Below are positions 1-5,611 of a stretch of 7,140 bases of DNA, piece after piece. The first letter of the stretch is position 1. Each line of letters begins with the position of its first letter. The stretch spans positions 1-7,140 of the forward strand of contig CALFNI010000373.1 in NCBI GenBank assembly GCA_937902695.1. The letters are read 5' to 3'. The notes beneath the pieces were generated by a model. It was not told where the DNA came from. It saw only the letters and a list, made by a program, of their open reading frames with translations, and did not search any database. This DNA is from an uncultured Rhodanobacteraceae bacterium (GTDB taxonomy: Bacteria; Pseudomonadota; Gammaproteobacteria; Xanthomonadales; Rhodanobacteraceae). The position numbers and the translations under genes are program-made.

Positions 1-214
1 CGGCGCCCGCGATGATCGCGGCGAGGCCGCGGTCGATGGCCGCCTCGGCGTATTCGAAAAGAAGATCGGGCGTGCGATGCGCGGAGACGACGCGCACGTC
101 GTGCGCGATGCCGAGATCGGCGAGCGTCGCCGCCGCATGCTGCAGGGTGTCCCAATCGGAGCGGGATCCCATCACGACGCCGACGCGAGGACGTTCTTTG
201 GCGGGCTCGCTCAT
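1..214 (-). CDS. purE: PurE, N5-carboxyaminoimidazole ribonucleotide mutase (N-terminal part)
   Basis: Class I PurE converts N5-CAIR to CAIR in cytosolic de novo purine synthesis, using the product of PurK. The visible protein starts MSEPAKERPRVGVVMGSRSD and has the two PurE signatures: the MGSRSDW loop (residues 15-21), which binds the substrate phosphate, and VVSAHRTP (42-49), which lines the active site. The frame is open to the window edge at residue 71 with AAIIAGA, where the family's IAGAGGxAHLPG loop begins, so about 90-100 residues of a usual 160-170 lie outside. The ATG at 212-214 is chosen because the conserved region begins only about ten residues later; the bases before it are not a good Shine-Dalgarno. 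The gene is divergent from the Trm112-like gene. purK often lies downstream of purE, but that side is not visible. Identification is firm from the motifs. Confidence 0.95.
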   Translation of the reverse strand, partial: MSEPAKERPRVGVVMGSRSDWDTLQHAAATLADLGIAHDVRVVSAHRTPDLLFEYAEAAIDRGLAAIIAGA

Positions 215-248
215 GGAGGGTGCGCGGCGGGTGCTCGGCAAAACGGGT

Positions 249-270
249 ATTGTACGCGCAAAGCTGCGCG
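249..270 (-). promoter_or_regulatory. Putative purE promoter with abutting 16-bp palindrome
   Basis: Read on the minus strand, 254-249 is TACAAT, a 5 of 6 match to the -10 consensus, placed to give a leader of roughly 28 nt before the purE ATG. No convincing -35 is seen. Immediately upstream of the -10, at 255-270, lies a perfect inverted repeat, CGCGCA-aagc-TGCGCG, occupying the -10/-35 spacer where a repressor or activator could act. It has the length of a PurR box but does not match the PurR consensus. In DNA this GC-rich a CG-based palindrome can arise by chance, so the operator role is speculative. Confidence 0.35.
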
Positions 271-324
271 GGCCTGCATCGACGCCTGCCGCGCCGGCAC
301 TCCGCTTCGAAACGCTCCGGACTC

Positions 325-597
325 ATGATCGACAAACGCCTGCTCGACATCCTCTGCGATCCGGTCACGAAATCCCCGGTGCGGCCGTTGTCGGCGGGCG
401 AGCTCGACGCGCTCGGCCGTGCCGTCGCCGCCGGCAGGATCAGCACGGAAGGCGGCACGCCGCTCAAGGCGGCACCGTCGGCGGGCTTGATCACGCGCGA
501 CGGCCGTACCATCTACCGGATCGAGGACGATATTCCGGTGATGCTGCCGGACGAGGCGATCGCGACCTCGCAGATCGAGGATTTTCCCCGTCCCTGA
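325..597 (+). CDS. Trm112-like / UPF0434 family small protein, variant without zinc cysteines
   Basis: A 90-residue protein starting MIDKRLLDILCDPVTKSPVR and containing RDGRTIYRIEDDIPVMLPDEA near residues 57-77. Both ends match the Trm112p-like/UPF0434 (YcaR) family, whose small members usually read LLxIxxCPxCKGxL ... DGIPVML in about 60 residues. Eukaryotic Trm112 is a partner of methyltransferases; the bacterial role is not settled. Two things are odd. Only Cys11 remains, so the usual zinc knuckle cannot form. About 30 extra residues (roughly 22-55, Ala/Gly-rich) sit between the two conserved segments. The ATG at 325 is preferred over an upstream in-frame start at 220 because the family begins at MIDKRLLDIL; the ribosome site is weak. 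It is divergent from purE and separated by 166 bp from the DUF1631 gene. Family call is good, function unknown. Confidence 0.8.
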   Translation: MIDKRLLDILCDPVTKSPVRPLSAGELDALGRAVAAGRISTEGGTPLKAAPSAGLITRDGRTIYRIEDDIPVMLPDEAIATSQIEDFPRP

Positions 598-663
598 GCG
601 GCCGCCCCGAGGCGCCACCGCACGGCGGCAATTTCAGTCAGCCTGACGGCGAACCCGGCCTTT
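598..663. other. Non-coding stretch after the Trm112-like gene
   Basis: This short spacer contains weak dyads only: GCCGCC at 601-606 with GGCGGC at 624-629 (17-nt loop), and GTCA-gcc-TGAC at 637-647. Neither is followed by a real T-run, so a terminator for the Trm112-like gene is possible but not demonstrable. Confidence 0.25.
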
Positions 664-679
664 CGTGACGGAAATCACG
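664..679. promoter_or_regulatory. CRP/Clp-family-like operator (GTGA-N6-TCAC)
   Basis: The sequence CGTGAcggaaaTCACG is a perfect 5-6-5 inverted repeat and matches 8 of the 10 defined bases of the CRP consensus TGTGA-N6-TCACA. Its centre (671/672) lies about 41 bp before the start point predicted from the TATGAT box at 700-705. That is the geometry of class II CRP activation, and there is no recognisable -35 box, as is common at such promoters. CRP-family regulators (CRP, Vfr, Clp) with this specificity are widespread in gammaproteobacteria. Which one exists in this organism cannot be seen here. Confidence 0.5.
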
Positions 680-699
680 CCGCTTTAACAATTTCTCCC

Positions 700-705
700 T
701 ATGAT
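700..705 (+). promoter_or_regulatory. -10 box of the DUF1631-nadC unit
   Basis: TATGAT matches 5 of 6 bases of the sigma-70 -10 consensus in a locally AT-richer patch (684-705) of otherwise GC-rich DNA. The start point would be near 712, giving a leader of about 52 nt to the ATG at 764. The region 17 bp upstream has no -35 match and is instead covered by the CRP-like palindrome. Confidence 0.45.
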
Positions 706-763
706 TCCGTGACGAGGTTCAGCGTCTCGCCGGCGAGTGCGCAGAGCGAGGATCGAGAGCTTC

Positions 764-3160
764 ATGACCGCCCCCAAGGACACGCAGAAAGTCGTCGATC
801 TGTCGCAGCGGCAGGGCATGCCGGGCGGCAACGATCGGCTGGGCGACATCCTGAAGCTCGTGCGCGGCATTTCGCAGAAGCGCATCAACGGCCTCGTCTC
901 GACGCTGTTCGAAAATGTCGACGACGCGCTGTTCGATCTCGCCGAGCGCGCCGGATCGAATGCGATCCAGACCGAGTTCTTCGACGGCATGCGCGAGGTG
1001 CGCAAGAAGCGCCAGCTCGTCGAGCGCCTGTTCCAGGATCAGGCCGCGAAGAACTTCACCGAGTTCGCCGAGGGCAAGCTCAAGGCCGTCAAGCCCGAAG
1101 CGGCGCCGCAGGCCGGCGGCCTTTCGCTCGTCGACGACCAGGAGCTCGAGGAATCGCTCGCCGTGTCGAGCATGGTCGCCAAGGCCGAGAACCGGCTGCA
1201 GCGATCGCTCTACCAGATCAACCAGCGCCTCGGCGTCATCATCGGCGGCGGGAAGGTCGAGGATGCGAACAACCCGATCGGTCCCGCGGTGCTCGGCCAG
1301 GCGTTCCGCATCGCGGTAAAAGAGTTCCAGGTCAACGTCCAGGTCAAGCTGATCATCTACAAGCTGTTCGACCGCTATGTGATGGCCGGCCTCGATCCGC
1401 TGTACGAAGAAGTCAACATCGAACTGATCCGCGCCGGCGTGCTGCCGCAGATCCGTCACGTGCTCCCGCAGGGAAGCCGGCCGATGCCCGCACCGGGGAG
1501 CGGCGGTGCGGGCCCGCTCGTACCGGCGCAGGGCGGCATGCCGCTCGCCGGCGGCGCGGGCTCGGCGTATTACGATCCCGCCGCGGCGGAGCTCCAGGCC
1601 GAGTTGTACGGCACGCTGCGCAATCTCCTTGCGAGCCGCCATCACGGCCGCGTGTCGTCGGGCGATTACGCATCGGGCGGCGCGCAGGGCCTGACGCCGA
1701 CGGAGCTCCTCAGCGCGCTCACGATCCTGCAGGGCCAGGCGCCCGCGATGCCGCGCGATTCGATGGCAGACGCGGCGCAGGCCGTGCAGGCGCTGAAGCA
1801 GGAGCTGATGGAGCAGGTCCACAAGCTCTCGGGCGAAGCCAAGCAGCATCACGTGTCGTCGGCCGACGAGGACACGATCGACCTCGTCGGCATGCTGTTC
1901 GAGTTCATCCTGCAGGACCGCAACCTGCCGGCGCAGATCCAGGCGCTGCTCGGACGCCTGCAGATTCCATATCTCAAGGTCGCGATCCTCGACAAGCATC
2001 TCTTCGCGCAGAAGACGCATCCGGCGCGCCGGCTGCTCGATGCGCTCGCCGATGCCGGCAAGAGCTGGAGCGAGGAATCGGACAAGGATCACCGCCTGCA
2101 GGATCGCATCCGGCACGTCGTCGAATCGATCCTGACCGACTTCGACGACGACGTCGGCGTCTTCGATCGCGAGCTCGAAAGCTTCGGCGGCTTCATGGAG
2201 CAGTATCACCGCCGCGCCGAGATCGCCGAGCAGCGCGCCGCCGAGGCGACGCGCGGCCGCGAAAAACTGCAGGACGCACGCCGCACCGCCGCGCGCGAAA
2301 TCCTCTCGCGCATCGAGGAGCGCAATCTCCCGCCGGTCGTGCACGCGGTGCTGTCGCGGCCGTGGGCGAACTACCTCGTGCTGACGCTGCTGCGCCAGGG
2401 CGAGAGCTCCGACGAGTGGAAGAGCGCGCTGCGCTTCGCCGACGAGTTCGTCTGGAGCGCGCTGCCGAAGACCAACGACCTCGAGCGCACGCGCCTTCGC
2501 GCGCTGTTGCCGCAGCTCGAAAAAGCATTGCGCCACGGCCTTTCGACCGTCGCGTACCACGACAACGACGTCAAGCAGCTGATGCAGGAGCTCGCGCAGT
2601 TCTACAAGCGCCTGCTCGATGGCGAGAAGGTCGAGGTGCGCACCGCGAAGGAAGTCATCGCGGCCGGCGCGGCTTCGGCGATTCCCGGCGCGGCGCCGCA
2701 AGCCGTGCCGGCGGGCGGAGCGCCGGCCGACGCGCCCGCCGTGGCCTCGCAGGTTCCGGCGACGCAGAGCCCGGTCGAGGAGATCGTCCTCAACTCGAAC
2801 CCGGTCGAGACGCCGGCGCCGGAGGAAAACTATGCCGAGGATGACGAGTTCCTGAAGTCCGCGCGCGAGATCAAGGTAGGCACCTGGCTCGAGTTCGCCG
2901 ACGAGGCGGGCAATCGCGAGCGCGCGAAGCTTTCGTGGATCAGCCCGATCAGCTCGAAATACCTTTTCGTGAACCGTCGCGGCCTCAAGGTCTGCGACAA
3001 GACCGTCTTCGCGCTCGCGGCCGAGCTTCGCCGCGGCTCGACGATCGTGCTCGAGGAAGTCCCGCTGTTCGACCGCGCGCTCGACGCGATCGTCGCGCGC
3101 CTGCGCAGCGCGCAAGCGGATTCCGCGGCCACGCCCAAACCCGCAGCCGCCACGAACTGA
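764..3160 (+). CDS. DUF1631 family protein, 798 aa
   Basis: A large protein of unknown function assigned to DUF1631 by its overall pattern. Residues 26-110 begin DILKLVRGISQKRINGLVSTLF and are helical. Residues 170-230 are predicted helical (VKLIIYKLFDRYVM...PLYEEVN). A Pro/Gly/Ala linker spans about 236-266. A helical core spans about 365-480, with VGMLFEFILQDRNLPAQIQALLGRLQIPYLKVAILD. Residues 480-520 are charged and coiled-coil-like. A second core runs 520-620, then a Pro/Ala-rich linker at 635-690. The C-terminal domain, about 700-780, looks like a beta-barrel (WLEF, KLSWISPISSKYLFVNRRG) and recalls PilZ-like domains, but has no RxxxR c-di-GMP motif. No signal peptide or membrane segment is seen, so it is probably cytosolic. 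The ATG at 764 follows CGAGAG about 5 bp upstream; a GTG at 737 is less likely. It is co-directional with nadC, 23 bp away. Confidence 0.85.
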   Translation: MTAPKDTQKVVDLSQRQGMPGGNDRLGDILKLVRGISQKRINGLVSTLFENVDDALFDLAERAGSNAIQTEFFDGMREVRKKRQLVERLFQDQAAKNFTEFAEGKLKAVKPEAAPQAGGLSLVDDQELEESLAVSSMVAKAENRLQRSLYQINQRLGVIIGGGKVEDANNPIGPAVLGQAFRIAVKEFQVNVQVKLIIYKLFDRYVMAGLDPLYEEVNIELIRAGVLPQIRHVLPQGSRPMPAPGSGGAGPLVPAQGGMPLAGGAGSAYYDPAAAELQAELYGTLRNLLASRHHGRVSSGDYASGGAQGLTPTELLSALTILQGQAPAMPRDSMADAAQAVQALKQELMEQVHKLSGEAKQHHVSSADEDTIDLVGMLFEFILQDRNLPAQIQALLGRLQIPYLKVAILDKHLFAQKTHPARRLLDALADAGKSWSEESDKDHRLQDRIRHVVESILTDFDDDVGVFDRELESFGGFMEQYHRRAEIAEQRAAEATRGREKLQDARRTAAREILSRIEERNLPPVVHAVLSRPWANYLVLTLLRQGESSDEWKSALRFADEFVWSALPKTNDLERTRLRALLPQLEKALRHGLSTVAYHDNDVKQLMQELAQFYKRLLDGEKVEVRTAKEVIAAGAASAIPGAAPQAVPAGGAPADAPAVASQVPATQSPVEEIVLNSNPVETPAPEENYAEDDEFLKSAREIKVGTWLEFADEAGNRERAKLSWISPISSKYLFVNRRGLKVCDKTVFALAAELRRGSTIVLEEVPLFDRALDAIVARLRSAQADSAATPKPAAATN

Positions 3161-3172
3161 CGCCGGCGTAAC

Positions 3173-3175
3173 AGG
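3173..3175 (+). promoter_or_regulatory. Ribosome binding site deciding the nadC start
   Basis: CAGG in the 23-bp gap after the DUF1631 stop puts AGG 8 nt before the ATG at 3184. The alternative in-frame ATG at 3229 has no purine-rich site before it, so the upstream start is preferred although it adds 15 poorly conserved residues. Confidence 0.45.
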
Positions 3176-3183
3176 TCAGCGCG

Positions 3184-4113
3184 ATGATTGCCGTATCCTC
3201 GGCGGCCCGGCCGTCGACCCATCCACCGATGTCGCCAGACCTTCCCATCGCAGCGCTGCCTTCGCAGGCGTCGATCGAGCGCGACGTGCACCGCGCGCTC
3301 GACGAGGACGTCGGCGCCGGCGACGTCACCGCGGATCTGCTCGCGCCCGGCGCGATCGCGCGCGCGCGCGTCGTCACGCGCGAGGGCGCGGTGCTCTGCG
3401 GCACCGCATGGTTCGACGCGGTGTTCCGCGCGCTGAGCGAGAGCGTCCGCGTCGAATGGCTCGCGAACGACGGCGCGCACGTCGCCGCGGGCGCGCTGCT
3501 CTGCAGGCTCGAAGGTCCCGCGCGCGCGCTCGTGACCGGCGAGCGCACGGCGCTCAATTTCCTGCAGACGCTGTCGGGGACCGCGACGGCGACCGCGACA
3601 TTCGTCGATGCGATCCGCGGCACGCGCACGACGATCCTCGATACGCGCAAGACCGTGCCGGGCATGCGCCTCGCGCAGAAATACGCGGTCCGCGTCAGCG
3701 GCGGCGCCAACTACCGCATCGGGCTCTTCGACGCGGTCCTGATCAAGGAAAACCACATCGCGACGGCCGGTTCGATCAGCGCCGCGATCGCACGCGCGCG
3801 CACGCTGCATCCCGGCGTGATGGTCGAAACCGAGGTCGAGAACTTCAGCGAGCTGCGCGAAGCGCTCGCCGCCGGCGCCGATCGCATCATGCTCGACGAG
3901 TTCGAGCTGCACGAGCTGTCGCAGGCGGTCGCCGAAGTGGACGGACGTGTGCCGCTCGAGGTGTCGGGTTCGGTGAGCCTCGATCGCGTGCGCGCGATCG
4001 CGGAGACCGGCGTCGACTTCGTTTCGATCGGTGCGCTGACGAAGCATGTGCGCGCGGTCGATCTTTCGATGCGGATCGAGTTGTTGCCGACGGCTGATGC
4101 GGCGAACGATTAG
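3184..4113 (+). CDS. nadC: NadC, nicotinate-nucleotide pyrophosphorylase (quinolinate phosphoribosyltransferase)
   Basis: NadC converts quinolinate and PRPP to nicotinate mononucleotide, CO2 and PPi, the step after NadA in cytosolic NAD synthesis. Family signatures occur in order over 309 residues: DEDVGAGDVT (40-49), GERTALNFLQTLSGTAT (119-135), ILDTRKTVPGMR (151-162) with the PRPP/quinolinate-contacting Arg and Lys, an NYR motif (176-178), LIKENH (186-191), VETEVENF (214-221), RIMLDEF (234-240), LEVSGSV (258-264) and GVDFVSIGALTKHVRAVDLSMR (276-297). Bacterial NadC is usually about 280-300 residues, so the first 15 may be extra; a start at 3229 would give 294. The His of the widely conserved NHR motif is Tyr177 here (codon TAC), and the preceding Gly-Gly-Gly reads Ser-Gly-Gly. 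The rest of the active site looks intact, so it is called functional. It is probably cotranscribed with DUF1631. Confidence 0.96.
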   Translation: MIAVSSAARPSTHPPMSPDLPIAALPSQASIERDVHRALDEDVGAGDVTADLLAPGAIARARVVTREGAVLCGTAWFDAVFRALSESVRVEWLANDGAHVAAGALLCRLEGPARALVTGERTALNFLQTLSGTATATATFVDAIRGTRTTILDTRKTVPGMRLAQKYAVRVSGGANYRIGLFDAVLIKENHIATAGSISAAIARARTLHPGVMVETEVENFSELREALAAGADRIMLDEFELHELSQAVAEVDGRVPLEVSGSVSLDRVRAIAETGVDFVSIGALTKHVRAVDLSMRIELLPTADAAND

Positions 4114-4119
4114 CCTCGT

Positions 4120-4205
4120 TCGTCGTTCCCGCGAAAGCGGGAACCTCGCGCCTTTTTCGAAGCGAGAGCGAAGTCGCCGGGTCCCCGCTTTCGCGGGGAC
4201 GACGA
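4120..4205. repeat. Extragenic palindromic (REP/BIME-like) element and likely bidirectional terminator
   Basis: Arms 4121-4145 and 4180-4204 are inverted copies matching 23 of 25 bases. Each arm is itself a hairpin with a perfect 8-bp stem: GTTCCCGC-gaaa-GCGGGAAC (4125-4144) and GTCCCCGC-tttc-GCGGGGAC (4181-4200). The centre holds a shorter dyad, CTCGC (4145-4149) with GCGAG (4162-4166), around a T5 run at 4152-4156. This matches the familiar dispersed palindromes of many beta- and gammaproteobacteria, whose spurious translation contains VPAFAGTT. It starts 7 bp after the nadC stop and ends 23 bp before the stop of the convergent FHA gene. It could end transcription from both sides or protect the mRNA 3' ends. 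Dispersal in this genome cannot be seen from one copy. Confidence 0.85.
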
Positions 4206-4227
4206 TCGCGCGCGTTTTCGGTCGAGC

Positions 4228-5040
4228 TCAGACGACGCCGTAATACCGCGCCGCGAAGAACGCTATCGCCGCGACGACGATGATCGCGATGAGGATCCCG
4301 AAGACCTTGCCGCCCGCGGCTTGTGCTTCCGGCGCTTGCGCTTTCGCGGGCTCCACGCGCGCCGCCGTCGCCTGCTGGCGCGCATCCATGCCGGGCGCGA
4401 CGAGCATGAAGCGCACCGTGTCGAGCCGCAGCTCCTCGCCGGGCCTGAGCACCCCGCTCTGGACGCGCTTGTCGTTGATGAAGGTGCCGTTCGCCGAGTT
4501 CATGTCTTCGACGAGCACGCCGTCGGCCGTCACCTGCAGGCGCGCGTGATGGCGTGAAATCTCCTCGGCCGGGACCGGAATATCGCTGTCGGCCTGGCGG
4601 CCGATGACCATCGAGCCGCTCAGCGCGAAGGTCTTGCCGAACGTCGCGCCCGAGACGCCGCGCAGCATGTATTTCGGCAGCGTGTTGCGCACGCGCGTGC
4701 GCGCCGCTTCGTCCGCGCTCTTGCGCGCCGACGGCGGCGGTGCCGTCGCGGCGACCGGACGATCCGACGACACGCGACAGCCGACGCGCGCGAACAGCAC
4801 GAGATCGCCCGGCTTCAGCGGCGTTTCCTGCGTGATCTGCCGGCCGTTCAATACGGTCGGCGCGCTCGCATCGAGCGGCCGCACGACGCTCTGCCCGGCC
4901 CGCGTTTCGATCTCGGCGTGATGCGCGGCGACGCCGGGCGCCGCCAGCACGATCACGCAATCGGACGCGGTGCCGACGCTCGCGACGCCTTCTTCGAGCG
5001 TCGCCGGCGCATGCTCGCCATTCGGAAAAATCAGCTTCAT
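4228..5040 (-). CDS. Tandem FHA-domain protein with C-terminal membrane anchor
   Basis: A 270-residue protein with two forkhead-associated (FHA) domains, which usually bind phosphothreonine peptides. FHA-1 (about 1-92, MKLIFPNGEHAPATLEEG...) is degenerate: the usual GR reads GT (23-24) and the SRxHA region reads AAHHA (38-42), though the later NG (65-66) remains. FHA-2 (about 135-215) is canonical: VIGR (145-148), ISRHHA (161-166) and NSANGTFIN (181-189). An Ala/Pro-rich linker lies between them (about 93-112), and another (217-244) leads to a hydrophobic helix, residues 246-264, then RYYGVV at the end. This predicts a tail-anchored protein with both FHA domains in the cytosol. The ATG at 5040 is chosen because AGGGGGAG precedes it at 5043-5050 and the FHA fold starts there. 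No kinase or phosphatase gene is visible. The gene converges on nadC and diverges from the DUF3301 gene. Confidence 0.9.
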   Translation of the reverse strand: MKLIFPNGEHAPATLEEGVASVGTASDCVIVLAAPGVAAHHAEIETRAGQSVVRPLDASAPTVLNGRQITQETPLKPGDLVLFARVGCRVSSDRPVAATAPPPSARKSADEAARTRVRNTLPKYMLRGVSGATFGKTFALSGSMVIGRQADSDIPVPAEEISRHHARLQVTADGVLVEDMNSANGTFINDKRVQSGVLRPGEELRLDTVRFMLVAPGMDARQQATAARVEPAKAQAPEAQAAGGKVFGILIAIIVVAAIAFFAARYYGVV

Positions 5041-5042
5041 CG

Positions 5043-5050
5043 CTCCCCCT
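5043..5050 (-). promoter_or_regulatory. Shine-Dalgarno fixing the FHA gene start
   Basis: On the minus strand AGGGGGAG precedes the ATG at 5040, with its AGG 7 nt away. It argues against the longer reading of the same frame that begins at 5166 and would add 42 residues with no family similarity. Confidence 0.7.
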
Positions 5051-5140
5051 GTCGGCAGCGGCTGGCGAAGCGACGCAGCGGACCCGCGAACCACGGTTCG
5101 CCGTCCGGCCCGCTCCTGCGTCTTGCCAACCCCTGCTGCA

Positions 5141-5146
5141 ATTGTA
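5141..5146 (-). promoter_or_regulatory. Possible -10 box of the FHA gene in the 196-bp divergent spacer
   Basis: The spacer 5041-5236 between the divergent FHA and DUF3301 genes must hold both promoters. On the minus strand 5146-5141 is TACAAT, 5 of 6 to the -10 consensus, implying a leader of about 95 nt. Only weak -35 candidates are seen: GTTTTG at 17 bp spacing or TTGGCG at 14. For the rightward DUF3301 gene I find no convincing promoter hexamers. Nothing else is recognised in the spacer. Confidence 0.3.
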
Positions 5147-5236
5147 ACCAACGCCGCCCGCGCCAAAACCGGCGCGCGATCACGGCCCGCAGCCGGCGGC
5201 CTTGCCAGCGAACGCGACGCTATTCACACTCCGGCG

Positions 5237-5590
5237 ATGCTCGGAACCTGGCTGCTTCTTTTCACGATCGCCCTTGCCGTCTGGCTCTGGATGGACGCGC
5301 TCGGCGCGCGCGAGCGCGCGATCCGCCACGGCCGCGAGCTCTGCCGCGAGGCCGGCGTGCAGCTGCTCGATCAGACCGTTTCGCTGACGCGCATCCGCAT
5401 CGCACGCGTCGACGGACTGCCGACGATCGTCCGGCGGTACGGTTTCGACATCAGCCTCGACGGCAGCGACCGCCATCGCGGGCACCTCGATCTGGAAGGG
5501 CATCACCTCGGCGCGTGGAGCCTGCCGCAGGTGGCCCATCTGCGCGCGCTGCCGGATTCGAACGTCGTACCGATCAGGACGATCCACTGA
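5237..5590 (+). CDS. DUF3301 family small membrane protein
   Basis: A 117-residue protein of unknown function matching the DUF3301 pattern. An N-terminal hydrophobic helix (residues 2-20, LGTWLLLFTIALAVWLWMD) is followed by a basic helix with a conserved Cys (ARERAIRHGRELCREAGVQLLDQTVSLTRIR, about 24-54). Then come beta-strand-like segments ending RYGFDISLDGSDRHRGHLDLEGHHL (about 87-111 region of the domain). The helix is probably an uncleaved signal anchor. The Arg-rich side right after it suggests, by the positive-inside rule, that the C-terminal domain is cytosolic. The ATG at 5237 is used because the membrane helix follows at once; its ribosome site is weak. It diverges from the FHA gene and converges on sspB with only 21 bp between stop codons. 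No enzyme motif is seen. Confidence 0.82.
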   Translation: MLGTWLLLFTIALAVWLWMDALGARERAIRHGRELCREAGVQLLDQTVSLTRIRIARVDGLPTIVRRYGFDISLDGSDRHRGHLDLEGHHLGAWSLPQVAHLRALPDSNVVPIRTIH

Positions 5591-5606
5591 CGGCGGCACC
5601 CGCCGT
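5590..5606. terminator. Hairpin between the convergent DUF3301 and sspB genes
   Basis: ACGGCGG-cac-CCGCCGT is a perfect 7-bp, GC-rich stem with a 3-nt loop, starting on the last base of the DUF3301 stop codon and ending 5 bp before the sspB stop. It is placed to serve both strands. There is no T-tract on either side, so it may be an RNA 3'-end stabiliser or a weak terminator, not a classic intrinsic one. Confidence 0.5.
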
Positions 5607-5611
5607 GCGGC

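Noticed and set aside
255..270. PurR box before purE
   Set aside because: The palindrome has the right length, but the inner bases do not fit the ACGCAAACGTTTGCGT consensus, so it is kept only as an unassigned dyad.
12..668. A 218-codon plus-strand frame overlapping purE and the Trm112-like gene
   Set aside because: It is antisense to purE and out of frame with the Trm112-like gene; the product is Arg-rich with no recognisable domain.
701..703. ATG just downstream of the promoter region, or the GTG at 737, as starts for the DUF1631 gene
   Set aside because: The ATG at 701 lies within the -10 box. The GTG at 737 adds nine residues without a ribosome site, whereas the ATG at 764 has a purine-rich site close by.
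709..2844. A 711-codon plus-strand frame overlapping DUF1631
   Set aside because: Its translation is dominated by Arg, Ala and Gly with no hydrophobic core pattern. It is an out-of-frame reading of the DUF1631 gene.
719..3115. A 798-codon open frame on the minus strand lying antisense to DUF1631
   Set aside because: It is a GC-rich shadow frame. Its translation is Arg/Leu/Asp-biased low-complexity protein with no family pattern, while the plus-strand frame matches DUF1631.
3357..3370. Seven CG dinucleotides in a row, a possible Z-DNA or slippage tract
   Set aside because: It lies inside nadC and is explained by alternating Ala/Arg codons in a GC-rich genome; the frame is intact.
2830..4047. 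A 405-codon minus-strand frame over the end of DUF1631 and most of nadC
   Set aside because: It is antisense to well-supported genes and has a composition typical of shadow frames.
3887..4960. A minus-strand frame and a short plus-strand frame (4046-4243) reading through the palindromic repeat and giving VPAFAGTT-type peptides
   Set aside because: These peptides are known translation artefacts of dispersed palindromic repeats; no start signal or conserved domain supports them.
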